Shown in pieces: positions 1 to 45,883 of a DNA stretch of 64,000 bases. The notes under the pieces are model-generated. The model saw only the letters and a program-made list of their open reading frames with translations. It did no database searches and was not told where the DNA came from. Origin of the DNA: Fasciola hepatica. Its lineage: Eukaryota > Platyhelminthes > Trematoda > Plagiorchiida > Fasciolidae. Each line of letters begins with the position of its first letter. Position 1 is the first letter of the stretch. The stretch spans positions 508,501 to 572,500 of the forward strand of contig CANUEZ040000193.1 in the NCBI GenBank assembly GCA_948099385.1. The letters run 5' to 3'. Position numbers and translations under genes: made by a program.

Positions 1-345
1 TGACGGCGTGATCATGAGATTCACGTATCACCCATTGTGGCTAACCATTTCGCACTCAACCGAATGCGAATCGTAGATTGCTTTGCATAATCCCCCATGG
101 AGTCATATTAGGTACCTCGATGATACATTTGTGATTTTAAAATCGAAACACAAAGGTAGCATCCTTAAGTGTTTCAACAACTAGAGTGGCTCGATCAACT
201 TCACAACGGAAAAAGAAAGCAGCGAGGTTATCAATTTCCTAGACTGTCGGTTACAAGTGAATGACTCCGGAACATTCGCAATGAGCATTCACATAAAGTC
301 TACACGCTCTGTAAGATATCTGAATTTAGATTTGGCCTATGCACA
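1..345 (+). mobile_element. Penelope-like element, reverse transcriptase fragment
   Basis: The catalytic motif YLDDTFVILKSK starts at 113. It is followed, with one stop and small gaps, by FTTEKESSEVINFLDCRLQV and HIKSTRSVRYLNL, which is the Penelope RT order (YxDDTFV, then INFLDV, then RKPTxTxRYLN). The copy is degenerate and cut by the window edge. The fold-back repeat at 361-829 follows, and an endonuclease fragment of the same class lies at 1131-1405, so these may be one broken copy. Confidence 0.72.
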
Positions 346-360
346 GTGTATTAAATGTAC

Positions 361-829
361 ATAATATGATTCATCATGCAGCTTGAATGCTCAACTCACC
401 ACTGAAAACCATGGAAGCACTGTACAGCTGTTTCATCCTTGTTGGGAATCATCAGTAGTGCACATCCACCGAGCCCCCACGGGGACTCGAACCCGGGGTG
501 AACGATTGTGAATCGAACACCTTAACCGCAAGGCTATCTGCACTCGCTCTCAACGGTTTGTTGAACATCTACACTACATGACATAGCACCCTTCTCAAAC
601 TGGCTTTTGAACGGTAACAACCCGCTTCCCACACAGCGATCGACTCCAATGATGGATGACTTCTCTGTAGGGGCCTAAGTACAACGAAGGCATTCCGTTA
701 TGAACAACCTACAGAGCTTGGTTACTATTTGCAATTGATGATTCCCAACAAGGATGAAACAGCTGTACAGTGCTTCCATGGTTTTCAATGGTGAGTTGAG
801 CGTTCAAGCTGCATGATGAATCATATTAT
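361..829. repeat. Fold-back repeat (about 93 bp arms) with SINE-like loop
   Basis: Bases 361-453 are the reverse complement of 737-829 with about three mismatches; each arm contains the shared CATGGAAGCACTGTACAGCT or its complement. The loop includes a tRNA-like SINE head at 469-545. The structure interrupts a Penelope-like element. Confidence 0.85.
469..545 (-). mobile_element. tRNA-derived SINE head
   Basis: On the minus strand an A-box-like TAGCCTTGCGGTTAAGG (536-520) is followed by a canonical B box GGTTCGAGTCC (493-483), about 37 bases apart as in RNA polymerase III promoters. It does not fold into a convincing complete tRNA, so a SINE head is the better call. Confidence 0.6.
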
Positions 830-1130
830 ATACAAATCTAATCTCCTACTACTCAATTGCAAATTATTAAATGTACGTTAGCCTCATCGCTAACCGAGTC
901 GACAAACTGTAATATAAACATCACACGAAAAAAATGAGATGCATGCAGACTGTCCTCCAGGACAACAACCACCCACTACGGCTGACCAGGTAGTAACTGA
1001 AGAACAAAACAACCACAAACGATAAGAGAAAAACACACTAACTAGTTTTATCAACATTCCATGCAGGTCAGGAATCATGGAGGCAATCTGAAAAGCATTT
1101 GGTATCTGTGGTGTCCGGATAGACAATACA

Positions 1131-1405
1131 TTGCAAAGTCCATTCGCAAAAACTAAGATCTTGCTTACGATGCAAAACCAAGTAAATTGGATTTACGAGA
1201 CCAGTCGCCAGGACTACCCTGCTGAATACATCGGACACACGTGCAGACAGTGGAAGGTTAGGCTTTTGGAACTTAAAGGGAGAGAAAAATGCAGGGCGAC
1301 TGGCGAAATAACCTTAACTAAACCTGAGCGTGACTCGATAGTCGCTTTCCGCGTTAAAACCGAAAACCACACCACTGATTACGGCTACACCAGAATCCTC
1401 TAACG
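1131..1405 (+). mobile_element. Penelope-like element, GIY-YIG endonuclease fragment
   Basis: A 90-codon frame reads WIYETSRQDYPAEYIGHTCR, then QWKVRLLELK, and ends TTDYGYTRIL. This fits the C-terminal GIY-YIG nuclease of Penelope-like elements (YIGxTxRxLxxRLxEH ... HxFDWDxxxIL), although the GIY triplet and several conserved residues are altered. Orientation and class match the RT fragment at 1-345. It lies in the 3' part of the BRPF locus, antisense to that gene. Confidence 0.6.
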
Positions 1406-2015
1406 GGGTTTCCATGCACAAACTGAGCGCATATAGGCCGAAGCTATGACAATTGGCGCCTACTCTACCTGCTTCAAGTAAAACAATGGGGAAAGAATTC
1501 CAGGTATATGGACGGCATCAACACTGGTGACTTTACAAAGGTCACAACACCTTGTTAGCCTCGAAAGATCCCGCCGCCACGGAGATCCATCCCCACACCC
1601 ATAATATGCGTACAGCTTGACACTCAGTGGCTTTAGATTATTATCCCAAGATCATTCGGTTGTAAACCGGTATGGAGAAAGGTTAACTGCGGTAAGCGGA
1701 ATTTCCACAGACTACCATCATTTCTGATAACGCCGTTACGGAACATCAAACGCTTGTGTGCAATATCATATGGTACATTATTTTTTTCGACACACTCTGA
1801 ACCGATTTTAGCCTTCATACATAGACTATTGTCATTGAAACAAATAACTTTCAATAGGAAGTGAAATAAGAGAAATGGGATGATCGAATCACCGCAGTAA
1901 AACTCAGCACAAAAGAAATCGATTCCAAGACGAACAGTAAAGACACGTTTGCAACGAAGTTGGTCGGATGAGAAAACTAGGGGACAATAATCTGACAAAA
2001 ATAAACATGACTCAC
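1406..2015. other. Intron 6 / unassigned sequence
   Basis: This lies downstream of BRPF exon 6. No further BRPF exon and no recognisable element were found. Long frames here show no familiar motif. Confidence 0.5.
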
Positions 2016-34602
<32,587 letters not shown>

Positions 34603-35649
34603 CTGAAACTGAAGAAACGAAGAATAATCCAATCACGAAAATTGTAATCAGTTAGTTCCGTAGGCTAAAATTATGATGAGTCTTTGGGTTGAGCACGCGA
34701 ATCTAAGGCCTATTCACTCAGTTTCCAATCACTGCTTACTACCTTGCCGTTTTATCCTGAATCGAGGAAAGAGAAAATTTCATGTCCGGAAAAAATGAAC
34801 TGCTTGAGTAACCCGTATGATTCATCCGAGGCGGCACCGACCTCTGACCAATCACTACCCTACCCCCTGTTGTCAAAACTGATTTTTACTCATCCTCCGT
34901 ATGTTATTTAGATACGGGAGTCAAAGTCGTCACGAACAGCCCATGGTCAGCAACTGCTCGCACTTCATCTAAAAATGTTGTTTTGCCGTGTGCTGACATG
35001 CACCTATCATATTCCAGACATGAATTCATCAATATGACAACTGATTAGACGCCTGAGGAATATGAACATCAGCGCATTGATAAATGGGACGAAATGCCTG
35101 AGGTTTGTTTTTGAGAACTAGACTAGGATTTAACCACTCTTTCCTGGAACACATAAAATTAGCTTGTTGCAAACACGATGAGTAAGCTTCATATCATAGT
35201 ATATCACACACTACATTTAGAAGTGATCATTTATGCATAACAGCGCGCAGCCGAGTGGGGACAAGTTGAATCACCAGAAACTTCTAGAAGCTTGAAAAAC
35301 TCCGATTGACGGGCAACGGGGAGCCTGGTGCGAGCGAGGGAAGTGGCCATCTCATCTATCAGCTTTTATGTTGTATTGAGTGTTTTCTTCCGTCTCACTA
35401 ATTCTAGTGAGAACTTAGATTTTCCTCAGAATCATCTAGTTTTATTGGCGGAAATAACAAATATATAGGTTTCTCTCACATCCGCCCACTCGTTGCACAA
35501 AACGCACTGGTCCGACTAGTGTGGGCGACCACGCCTTGAGGCCTGAGCAACGCTGACAAAACTCATCTCTCATCTATCGATCCACCTCAGCGGTCGGCTG
35601 TCTTGCCATTCGAGGTTCCGTTATTTCAAGCCTTGGGCTCGGTACCACA

Positions 35650-36260
35650 CCAGTGCTGACTGTCAACGCGACTTGGCTGTCCGCCAACGATGGGTTAACA
35701 CATTCCATCACATTGAGTTCTTGGAGGAGCATTTTAAACAGCAATCTGACTGGTCCTCTGCGCTGGCTTGCCCACGGCGGTTTCTTTCAGTCAATTTGTT
35801 CCCTACGAACAGTCTGTACTTCCGAGGGGCAAATCGCTCGTGCCTTTATTCCTTTAAGCGCCATAAGGTCCCTAGCCTTGATGGTTTCGTCAAGGATAGT
35901 AATGTCATCTACCTAAGAGCACAAAAGCTTCTTCAAGAGATTCATCTTCATGAATCGGTTCCATCAAGCTGGATCCGTGCATCCACCATCCCAATATGCA
36001 GGAAGGGGGCTCGCAACGTTTGCTTTAATCACTCGCGCTGAAGTTGTCGGTCCCCATAATCCGCTTTGGATTGCCCCCATCGAGTTACATTCGCAAGGAA
36101 AAGGCAGGTTTTCGTCCCACCCGCGGGAGTATCGGCCAAATTACACTATTTATCTGACACTTGAGCTGACGTATCGTAGACAAGCCGAGGGCGAGTAGCC
36201 AGACAAAATCAACGCGCCAGCGTGGCGGGTTTTTTTCCTGGCAGTAAACTCTCTACATAA
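35650..36260 (+). mobile_element. LINE RT fragment (right arm)
   Basis: Mirror of 31180-31790. The frame 35673-36041 differs from the left copy by one residue (ESVPSSW instead of ESVSSSW, base 35961). Confidence 0.68.
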
Positions 36261-36569
36261 AAGACGTAGACAGCAACGTGACGTGCGTGCATGTGATCTG
36301 CAACTAAGTAAGACCACTGCTTCTTGCCTCTTGAGTGAGTAGGGCAAGATTTAATAGGATGCGTTGAGCATCATCGACTGGCGGATCGCCATCCAAAAGG
36401 TACATATTTCACCGGCTTGAAATCCAGCATGTTGCCAACGCAACAACTGCAATTAGAAAAATGGAGGAGGGGAGTAGAACATGACGAATGGAACCGTTAG
36501 TAAGACAATAACATATGCCGTGGTTTATTTTGCTTTTTCACTGTACAGTCCTTAATGTTTTGTCGCTTG

Positions 36570-37780
36570 GTTCGTCTAAATGACGCTTTTGTATTTATGA
36601 AGCATAAGAGTTTGGGAGACAGACCGCACAGCGTTCGCGCTATTGACTTCTGTTCCGAGCCATGTCCCTCAATGTCTCTAAAAAACGACCACCCAATGTA
36701 CTTGGTTAGCAACCGTAGCCAATGCCGATGCCAGCTTTTTCACGTCTCTACGCCAGGCCACGGCTTGACAGTCGCGTTGCTTCTTCCAGCCTTGCCCAGT
36801 ACGTGCGAACAGAGCACGGGAAGGTAGACGATGAGCAGGCATTTAGAAAACACGACCGAGCCACCGGAGGCCGTGTAGAACGATCACTTCAGTCAGATGG
36901 CGACTATCCGTGTCTAACACACGACAACGAACCTCTTCACTGCTCACTCGATGTCCCCAACAGAAGCAAGTAATGCTTCGAAGGCATCGGTTGTCAAACA
37001 CACAAACGTGAAGTGGACAGGTCTTACAACCTTAGAGAAAAACACTACGAACCGTGGTGACGTACACCCATCCCTTAGGAGAGACTTGGGTGTCACGGCG
37101 ATGCCACAGGTGTCGCAGGTTTGCGAAAGCTGCTGTAGTTCTCGCTATTCGTGAACTGATCTCTTCTCAGACACCACCTCCAGCTGTTATCAAGCTCCCA
37201 ACGTACTTGAAGTTGTCGACCAACTCAGGCCAATCACCACAACGTATGAGTGCAGACACAGGCTCCAGCCAATTTTACAAAAGCACTTGGCACTTGGAAG
37301 GCACAAAGTGCATACCATATCTGGATACCTCAATCGCCAAGGGGTTCAGAGCGTGTTGCATTGCCTGTGGATTATCACTCATCGAGGCGATATCGTCAGC
37401 ATATTCGAAATCGAAACTTCTGCTCTGTGAGAGTAGTTCAACTTCACCATTGTGAAGACCAACCAAGGCATTCCGTGGAATATCTTTATGGCGGTGTTGA
37501 AGGGAAATGGGGATAAGGTGCCACCTTGTTGCACTCCACTGAAAATGGCAAAAGAGGGCGAAAGCTGGATCTAGGCACTAACCGTACCTGAGGTGTGACG
37601 ATGCAAGTGCTCGAGGGTAGATACACACTTCCCAAATGCTCCATTTCTCAACAGACAAACCCATAGTGCAGCTGTATTGACGGAGTCTAAGGCCGCGTCT
37701 GTGTCTAAAAACACAATGGTTTTTTTTCGGAAAGTGTGATGACGTTCGAATTCTAAATGCGTACGAGTAGCCAGAGTGAG
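36570..37780 (-). mobile_element. RTE-like LINE RT, second family (right arm)
   Basis: Mirror of 29660-30870, with the same YADD motif (codons within 37358-37408) and the same stops. One substitution seen, at 36744. Confidence 0.78.
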
Positions 37781-39419
37781 CCGTGACTGTGAACTTGTAA
37801 CTCTCGGAAAGGGTAGCAAATTAAATAAAAGTAAGGAAAGAAAATCCATTCTCCAATTTAAACATCCTTTTCACTTAGCTGCTTCCAACGTCCGGACACT
37901 TTGCCAAATGGGGCAACAGGCTGCCCTAGCTAGGACTCTTGAAGCCTTTAACATAGACGAGTGTTGTGTCTCCGAAACACGCATACAAAACCCAACTTCA
38001 GTGGTAGTATTTCGCTCCCCTGATACAAGCTCGGCTTTTCGTTTCACTCTTCGCGTGTCGCGTGATTCGGTGTCTAGTGCTCGTAGTCAGGCTAGCGTTG
38101 GCATCGCTCTGAGCGTGAAGGCTGAGCGCGCACTGCTCGACCGGATCCCAGTCAGTAGCCGCCTGTATGCCCTCGACTTGCTCGACCGCACAGTTCTCTG
38201 GCGCTGCCTCTTGCTGAATGGTGTACTAGAGAAAGTCATTTCCATCTTAAAATTCATTTACATTAATAGTCGAAGCCGAGTTCTTGCTTACGGTGATCTT
38301 TCACTCGAGTTCACCACGAGAAGTGGTGTACGTCAGGGTTGCCCCTCTCTCCTTTTCCCTTTAACTTTGTTAATAATATGGTATTAGGGACCGCTTTTTT
38401 CCGGTGAGGATAGCGGCATTGAACTTCCCTCGGGTGGAAAAGTATCAGACCTTGAGTATGCGGACGACATAGTTCTTCTAAGTGAAGATCCAGGTAAGCT
38501 GCAAGCTTTTTTAGACAGCTTGACGGATTGCGTAGCGATGTTCGGTAATCGTTTTGCGCTTTCAAAGTGCAAGATGCTGTTGCAGGACTGGGTTGGTCCA
38601 ACGCCAAACCTTTCAGTGCCTGGGGAGACTATAAACATGGTAGAGAAGCTCGGTTATCTAAGGAGCTGCATCTCACCCGGAGGTCGGATATCGGATGAAG
38701 TGTCTTTGAGTATACAGAAGGCTTGCTTGGCATTTGCCAACCTGAATCATCTGTGGCGTCGGCATGACATCCGTTTACCTATCAAGGACCGAGTGTACGC
38801 TGCAGCGGTCAGACCCGTGCTTCTGTATGGTTCGGAAACATGGCCACTGCGGGTGGAGGACATACAAAGATTGTCGGTATTTGAACACCGATGTCTTCGT
38901 GGTATTGCTCGAATCTGGAAGGAACACCGTGTGAGCAACGCTGAGTTTCGGCGGAAAGTCTTGGGTTCACGGATCGGATCATTAAATGAAACACTTAAGC
39001 TGACCAGGCTAAGATGGTTGGGACACGTGTTACGCATGTCCCCTGACGGGATCCCTCGGCGTACTGTGTTTGCTGAGGCGGGTACCGGTTGGAAGATGAG
39101 TAAGGGTGGTCAGTCCATGACATGGAAGAAAGGTATGAAAAGCCTAACTAGTGGACTTGACCATGTAAGACGTGTTAGACTTCCTGGATGGGGTCCAAGA
39201 GACCCTTCCACTCAATGGTTGCACACGTTGGAGGATATGGTTAGATACCGCGATCAGTGGCGCTCTTGCGTTCACAGACTTTCTTCCACTAATGTAGTTC
39301 TCCTCTTACTCTTTTCATACTCTTTTCTCCTTCTTTATTTCCTTTCGAGGTTGCTGCTAGGAGATAGCAACCAAAGCCGCCGCACCCAGTGCATAGTTAA
39401 TGGTTTTCTGGACAGAACA
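37776..39419 (+). mobile_element. RTE-like LINE with internal deletion (right arm)
   Basis: Mirror of 28021-29664. The frames 37776-38387 (EN-RT fusion) and 38520-39437 (C-terminal 305 codons) are the same length and sequence as in the left arm. Confidence 0.82.
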
Positions 39420-40000
39420 GAACAGATGGTGCTCTAGCGGTTGCCGGAAGATGAAGATTTGATCGATACATCCACGACCGGCACGAAACCCAGGTTGGTC
39501 CTCGCGAGTCAGCTGTTCAAGCATTTGGTGCGGTTTTCAGAGCATGCCAGATTCAAACAGCTTCGACACTGTTGGGATGAGACTTACACCCATGATTACA
39601 CATATGGTTAGCACAATCATCGCGCGAGTCTTTCTTAAAGATGGAGACAACCATTGATTTCCCCAGCAAGGACGGAACCTGCTCAGAATCCGAACTTTTG
39701 AGAACAAAGCATTAAGTTCTCTAACCAGCTGCACCTCACCATTTTTAAAAAGAGCTAGAGGAAGGCCATCGAAGCCCGCCGATTTGTGACATTCTAAGGC
39801 TTGGATTTCCCCTCAGATTTCTGCCTCAGTAGATGGATCTGTCGAAAAGCACCGCTGGATGTCTACTGGAAGTTATAGATGCTGACCTGAGAGCCAACTC
39901 AACTTTGTCTGAAAGTGCTCCGCCCAGCGATCGAGACGCCGCTTCTGAATTGCCGATTGGTCACCTTCACGAATTGTTTCACTCGCAACTTATAGTTTCC
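39420..40000 (-). mobile_element. RTE-like LINE RT fragment (right arm)
   Basis: Mirror of 27440-28020; no difference was seen in the translated part. Confidence 0.72.
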
Positions 40001-40009
40001 TACCGGTGA

Positions 40010-42152
40010 CTAGAATGAAATAGAACAACTTATGCTCAAGGTCCGAAGTGAGCCGTGTTACAAGGACACAACGGTCATAGTCGATGTTGGCGGTGGCACG
40101 ATAGGAGGTGGGATACGAAAGAGGGCAGCAAAGGGTGGCGTCAGTGGCAAAGGTATGGATGAGGTTAGAAGTGGTGAATAAGAGATCATTAGTGAAAAGC
40201 AGAAATATGGTGGGTAAAAATACAGAACCTTGGGAAACACCAGCACTTACGGAAAAAGGCTCTGATTGCGCCCCATCAACTCGAACGGAGATGGTCCGGT
40301 TTCTGAGAAAACTTGACATCCACAAGACAACGTATGGAAGAAACCCAAAAGTGGGTAATTTAAACAGTAAACGTTTGTACCAGACACGGTCAAAAAGCCT
40401 TCGATATATCTAGTGAGACCAGGTGTGTTTCTCCGTGGTTATCGAGTGCTGCTGACCAGGAGTGCGAGACCATAACCAGTAGGTCACCAGTGGAACGATG
40501 AGGTCGGAACCCGTGTTGACGGTCGTTGAGCAGTCCTTCATTTCCGAGGAACGGTAACAACTGGTCAAAAGTTACGGTTTTCATGACTTTCAAAATCACA
40601 GAAGTTAGGGAAATAGGACGGTAGTTGTTCGGTTGGTGGAGTCGCCGTGTTTGGGGACAGGAAATATTATGGCTTCTTTCCATGAGGTGGGAAACGTACC
40701 AGATTGGAGAGAAAAGCAAAAAAGATGACGTAAAATTGGTGCTTACTCTGGGGCACACATTTTCGAGAAGATGGCTCGAATACCGTCCGGACTAGGTGGT
40801 TTATTTTGGTAGAGTGGTTTTAAAGTCTGATGGACCTTTCTGGTTGTGATAAGGGGAATAAAAGCGCGGCTAGTAAGTGTGTCTGGGAGGTGGGAGAATA
40901 GAGGAGTTGGGTAAAGTTGAATTAGAGGCAAACCTGGAAGCAAAAACCTCGGCTTTCTCATAGGATTCACAGACTGAAAAGCCTGCGGAGTTAGAGATGG
41001 GGGAGAAATTGGAGAGGAAAATTATGGGAAACGGCTTTGGCGAGAGACTAAAATGTCCGGCTACCAGTAGCGGAAAAAGCTAGACGTTCATCTTTGTGGC
41101 GAATGAAACGATCCTTGGTTTTCTGAATGGAAAGCGAGTATTTGCTTCTGGCCTGCACGGAGAGACTACGATTGGACAGTATCGGAGAGGCACCACCTTC
41201 TGAATGCTAAGTTCTTTAAACGCACAGCGTGATTGCAAGCATGGGTAAACCACTCAGGGGAACGTAGTTTTCCGGGCTTGGAAAAGTGTGGAATAGAAAG
41301 AAACATGCCTTAAAGAACAGCCTCAGTAAAATATAAAACGGAAGAAGAAATATCAGAAGTGAAACAACAATCATCCCAGGGATATGAGGTCAGAAAAATC
41401 ACGAAAACCATCCCAATTGGCTGAATCGTAGTGCCAGAAGGTACGTATAGAGTTGCACGTACGAACAGGCCGAGAATATGTGGTGGAGAAGGAGATAGGT
41501 CAGTGGTCCGATGAGACAAGTGGGGGATTGGAGGTAATACCAGAGAATAATGAGGGGAAGAAAATAAGATCGAGAGCATGTCCACAATCGCCGACCTAAT
41601 CGAGAATGCGCGTGGGGAAGTCAACGAGTTGACTTAGATTGTTGGCCAAAGCGAAAGCTTCGGCTCCGCGTCCCACAGTCGTAGTGTCAAAAGAGTGCAA
41701 AAGCCTGTTCTTACTGTGGACATTAAAGTCACCAAGAATGCTAACTTGGCAACTGGGGTCTGATACGAACAAGTTCTCACCGCCAGAAGATAATAAATAA
41801 AAAGTAAGTGGTCGCTACTGTTGAGACAGAGAAAAACGGTACAGAAGTAATGCTTAAAAGAAAGGAACCGGAGCTTCAGCCACATCAGCTGGAACACGCG
41901 GTTGAAGAAGTCCAAGTGTGGGATATGGGAGGTAGTGACTGACTGGTGGATGTAGGCACAGACGCCAGCTTTAGATAAAAATGAGGAACGGGAAAAGTAG
42001 TTCAAAAACTGTAGATGGGTAGTGTCCGATGCGCAAGAGATTTGCGTCTCAGTCGAGAATAGGGCAGGCGGGCAAGAAGATTGGGAATGATGAACATAAC
42101 CAATATTGTGATTCAAGCCGCAAATGTCGATGAGAGTAGAGGTTTTTCTTGT
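40010..42152 (-). mobile_element. Jockey/CR1-superfamily LINE (right arm)
   Basis: Mirror of 25288-27430. Two substitutions seen (41552 and 41579), giving His for Tyr and Met for Val in a 104-codon shadow frame. Confidence 0.8.
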
Positions 42153-42329
42153 TGCGAATATTGAATAGACATCAGCGATGGTTTTTTGTGAATTTTGAAT
42201 TTCATGAGTGTTGTCTGCAAAACCGGCAACCTAACCCTGGAGCTTTCAGCGGAGAATCACACAAGGCTCTAATAGGAAAGGCGGTGGTGCTAACCCAAGC
42301 GACGGCAAGGCCGTCTGCTACCATCTACA

Positions 42330-44390
42330 GCCTCAGGCCATCTCGTAAATCTATCGATGAACATTAACAAATAGGTACACTCGTGTGATGGGGTCAACTG
42401 ACCCACTGTGTCTACTTAAGTGTGATCAAAGCGAGCACCAGGCGCAGCGAAAGTACCGATAGACGAAGCTAAGTGCCTATACACTTTAGACTGTTGACAT
42501 CGTAGACATTGTTTTGCCCACATACGAATATTTTTGTTCATAGACGGGTAGACCTATCGCGCAGCGACTTGTCGGAGACTGGTTGCGATGTCTGGATGTG
42601 AAAGTTTATGTAAGGTTTCGAACACGAGACGGCGATATAAAGAGGGTACGACCAATCGAAGTAGGCCAGTAGACATGTCGCAGAGTATAGTACAGGCACT
42701 AGTGGCCAGTGGCACTGACTGACACTGTAGCGACGATGACCGAACATTTTCCACGTATGACGTACTCTGTGCCTGTGCTGCGGCCATGACAGGAATGTCT
42801 AGGACAGATTTTATAGCATAAAGCTGACTACGGAACTAAGCATCTGCAAAGCATTTCGACTCACCTTTAACGCATCGCAAGTCAGCCGTGAACTGAGAAA
42901 TATGGTCCGAATGTCTGAATTCTCGTGGGGAGTAACGGCCATACGCAGTATGTAGTATCAGAGAGTGTGGTCGGTGAACAGGATAAAATATTGTCCCTCA
43001 ACTGCGTTGCGGAAATGTTTGACGGCATTAGATGCGGCCAACAGTTCAAGACCGAAAGCATTATTTTTCATTTCCGTGGGACTGAGGCGTCGAGAGAAAA
43101 ATTCTGGTGGTTACCAGATCCTGGAAACAAACTGTTGCAGAACCGCCCAGATAGCAAAGTCGGATGCATCCACCGCTATGTTAAGCGTGGCGGACGGAAT
43201 TGGGTGCATTAACAGCATGCTCTGTGCTAATGTCGCTTAAATCTCTGAGAACGTTACTTGTGCGACATGCGTAAGCGGCAACTTACGTGGATTGTAACGA
43301 AGTAGGTCAGTTAATGGAAGTAAACGTTCAGCGGCATGGGGTATGAAAACACGACATAAGTTAACTGGCCCCAAAATTGCTTTAAGCTCCTTGACTGAGG
43401 ACGCCGCAACGTAATCTAGAATAGCACGCACTTTATCCTCGCAAGATCTAATAGCCTCTCGAGTGACCTTGTGGTCGGGGAAAACGAGTTCCGTTTTGCC
43501 AAATTCACATTTATCGGGATTGATTACTATTCGATGTTCAGACAGATGTTGAAACAGTAGCGTCAAATGTTGGGAATGTTCATCTACGCTCAACGATGCG
43601 ATTAACAAGTCATTGATATAGACGTGAACAAATTCCAAGTCTCGTGTAATACTATCGACACACCTTTGGAATGTCTGAGCAGCATTCGCAAACCAGAAGG
43701 CATACGTAGGAATTCGAGCAGACCAAAAGGACTCATGACAGCAGTTTTCTCGAAATATTCAGCGGCGACTGATATACGGCGATATGCTCGTACCAAATCG
43801 ATCTTAGAAAATGCACTCGTGCCGTGAAGTGCTGCCGTGATGTCATATGTGGGGTATCGGATAGCTAAAGTAACGAGTAACCGAGCTTAGGGCGCGATCG
43901 GCGCCACACGGTCATCAGCTAATGCCATATGTTTTAGAACCATGTGTAGAAATGAGACCCATGGATTGTGGGAAGGACGAGCAATGCCTTAAGAAAGTGG
44001 CATCAAACCCACGTTTGGCGAAAGTCGGTTTGGCTGGTGCCAGTCGGCGAGGTCGTGCCGTGGTTAGTGGTCCGTTAGTGACAATGTGGTGTGCCACGCG
44101 ACCGGTTACTGCATCTATCTCTTCAAATGTTTTGGTCAAAGTGGGGAATTAGATAAATAAAGACTGAAGACCATGAGGAATGTTGGAAAACAAACCCGTG
44201 ATTGGGTGTGCATCTGCTCGAGCCGCGAGATCCGTAAAGAGAAGACTCGGGTTTTCTTTATTCGTTTGATAGAGGAGGTTTTGTTGGAAAATCGTAGAGA
44301 CCTCATAGAAGACGTTCACAAGCCGCGCTCGAACGTCTTCCACAAGCCGATTAACCCCCGTCTGTGACTTTTTCGACTGCACATTTTGCG
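42330..44390 (-). mobile_element. Ty3/Gypsy pol, degenerate
   Basis: Minus-strand order: a region of uncertain assignment (44382-44149), RT start GPLTTARPRRLAPAKPTFAK (about 44060-44000), SPFGLLEFLRMPSGL (about 43736-43690), the catalytic box as YINDLLIAS (43615 down; first Asp of YIDD replaced by Asn), FGKTELVFPDHKVTREAIRS (about 43500-43440) and RVFIPHAAERLLPLTDLLRY. RNase H follows (NIAVDASDFAIWAVLQQF, ELLAASNAVKHFRNAVEG) at 43190-42960, then integrase (42760-42330). Stops, frameshifts and the Asn change make it dead. It crosses the outer edge of the right repeat arm without interruption. Confidence 0.85.
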
Positions 44391-45883
44391 CACGCGGTAA
44401 CCGCTAGCGCTAATTCCCAAGCACTTTCTTGGCATAAGCCAGCGTGAGGTTTTCGTATTTAGGCCCAGTGAGAATACACGCGCATGACACACACCGGTCT
44501 TTTTTCATTGTTCGCCTCGCCGAACGCGATGGCAGTATTTGAGGGAATGCGCCACCAATAGGGACTGAAGGCTACTGGGAACAACTGTTCTCTATTGCCT
44601 ACAGGCGCACGTAGCGAGAATGAACTTCATTGTTTATCTAAACGCTTGCTGCCAAGCGCGGTGGCCATTTGACCGTTGCTCGTGCACGCAACACGCACGC
44701 TCTCCCAATATACGCTCTTCACTCTCACCATCGATAGTGTTCTCCTCATGGGCTGTGGGAAACACTGCTCTGATGATCGTGGTGGCCTAATGCGGAACAT
44801 CACAGTGACAGACAGGTGGTCAACTCAACAAAAAGGACTGGCGAATGCGTAATAACGAAACAGCGCGATAAGGTTTAACCAACATCGTAGGGATCTTATA
44901 CCCCCGTCTAACCTTTATTTATATGTACTTTTCGTGCACGCGGTAAACGCAAGCGCACCTTCCGTCACAACTCCCCGGCGCATGCCACTGTCTGGTCTCT
45001 GCACGTTGCCCTTTACCAAATGCAAGCGGTTGGCAACCATCAGCCTTATTCCCGTCTCCGCACTTGACGAACACTGGTCGCACACGCTGAGAAGTAGCCT
45101 TGCAACAATAACATTACACGCAATCTCGGTGACCTGATCTATGCGATACACATTATCCGAGATGATATGGGTGTTGACCTGCAGTTGGAACTTTCGCCCA
45201 GAAATAACCACCACACCCGAGGGTATGTGCTCGTGCTGCGAAAGCTACCTTCCACCGGCCTGCCGTTGGCATACCGCTTATCCAGAAGTGGTCAACCTCT
45301 CAAGCGATCTCCCTGGTAATGTGGTGGAAGATATAAACGACCTTACCGTCAAGCTGACACTAAACATATTCATGAGGCAGCATTGCCAAAGCACCGACAT
45401 GAGCCAAGCCAATGAAGTTTAACGTGAGGGGGCTCATATGGGACGATTCCTCTGGCCTTAATGAAAACACTGAACACTGTTGTACTCCCAAGCACCACGC
45501 CCAGATGGGGCCCATTTTGGCCCCAGGTGGACAAACGCTGGGCATATGATGGGCAGTTCCACTGAAAACGATGGGCACCGCTACCGGCGCCCCGATGGGC
45601 TCAGCTCATTGTCCGATTCCTTTTTCCAAATAGGCGCCCCTTTCCTACCTTTCATTTCCCCGAGTCCTGTTTTATAGTTTTTTACTTCATTCCAGATTAC
45701 TAGAAATATGTTTGTACCAGTCTAACAACTTCATGAAAGTTCACTGTAGGTTTTTTCAATAAATACGACAAAGTATTCTGCTCAGCGCTAGCCCGGGACA
45801 GCCCGGCGTATGCTCAGCACTAGCCCATTACGCCCAGCTTGGCCCATTTAAGCCAATCGTTGAACTTGTGCGTTTCCCCGTGG
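44391..45883. other. Unassigned sequence with a GGGC-rich patch
   Basis: 44391-44560 may be the 5' remainder of the Gypsy element (cysteine-rich in one minus frame), but the call is weak. At 45490-45620 and 45785-45855 short GATGGGC, GGGCCCA, TAGCCC and GCCCAG motifs recur in both orientations. No gene was recognised. Confidence 0.35.

Larger units (their letters stand above)
34854..42771. repeat. Right arm of 7.9 kb near-perfect inverted repeat
   Basis: This is the mirror copy of 24669-32586. It lies upstream of the BRPF start codon, so it is either in a 5' intron or in the promoter region. Beyond its outer edge the Ty3/Gypsy pol gene continues without a break (RNase H at about 42800-43230, RT to 44139), so this arm looks like the original locus and the left arm like the copy. 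Confidence 0.96.

Noticed and set aside
469..545. True tRNA gene
   Set aside because: The boxes are good, but the ends do not form a clear acceptor stem and the flanks look like a SINE body.
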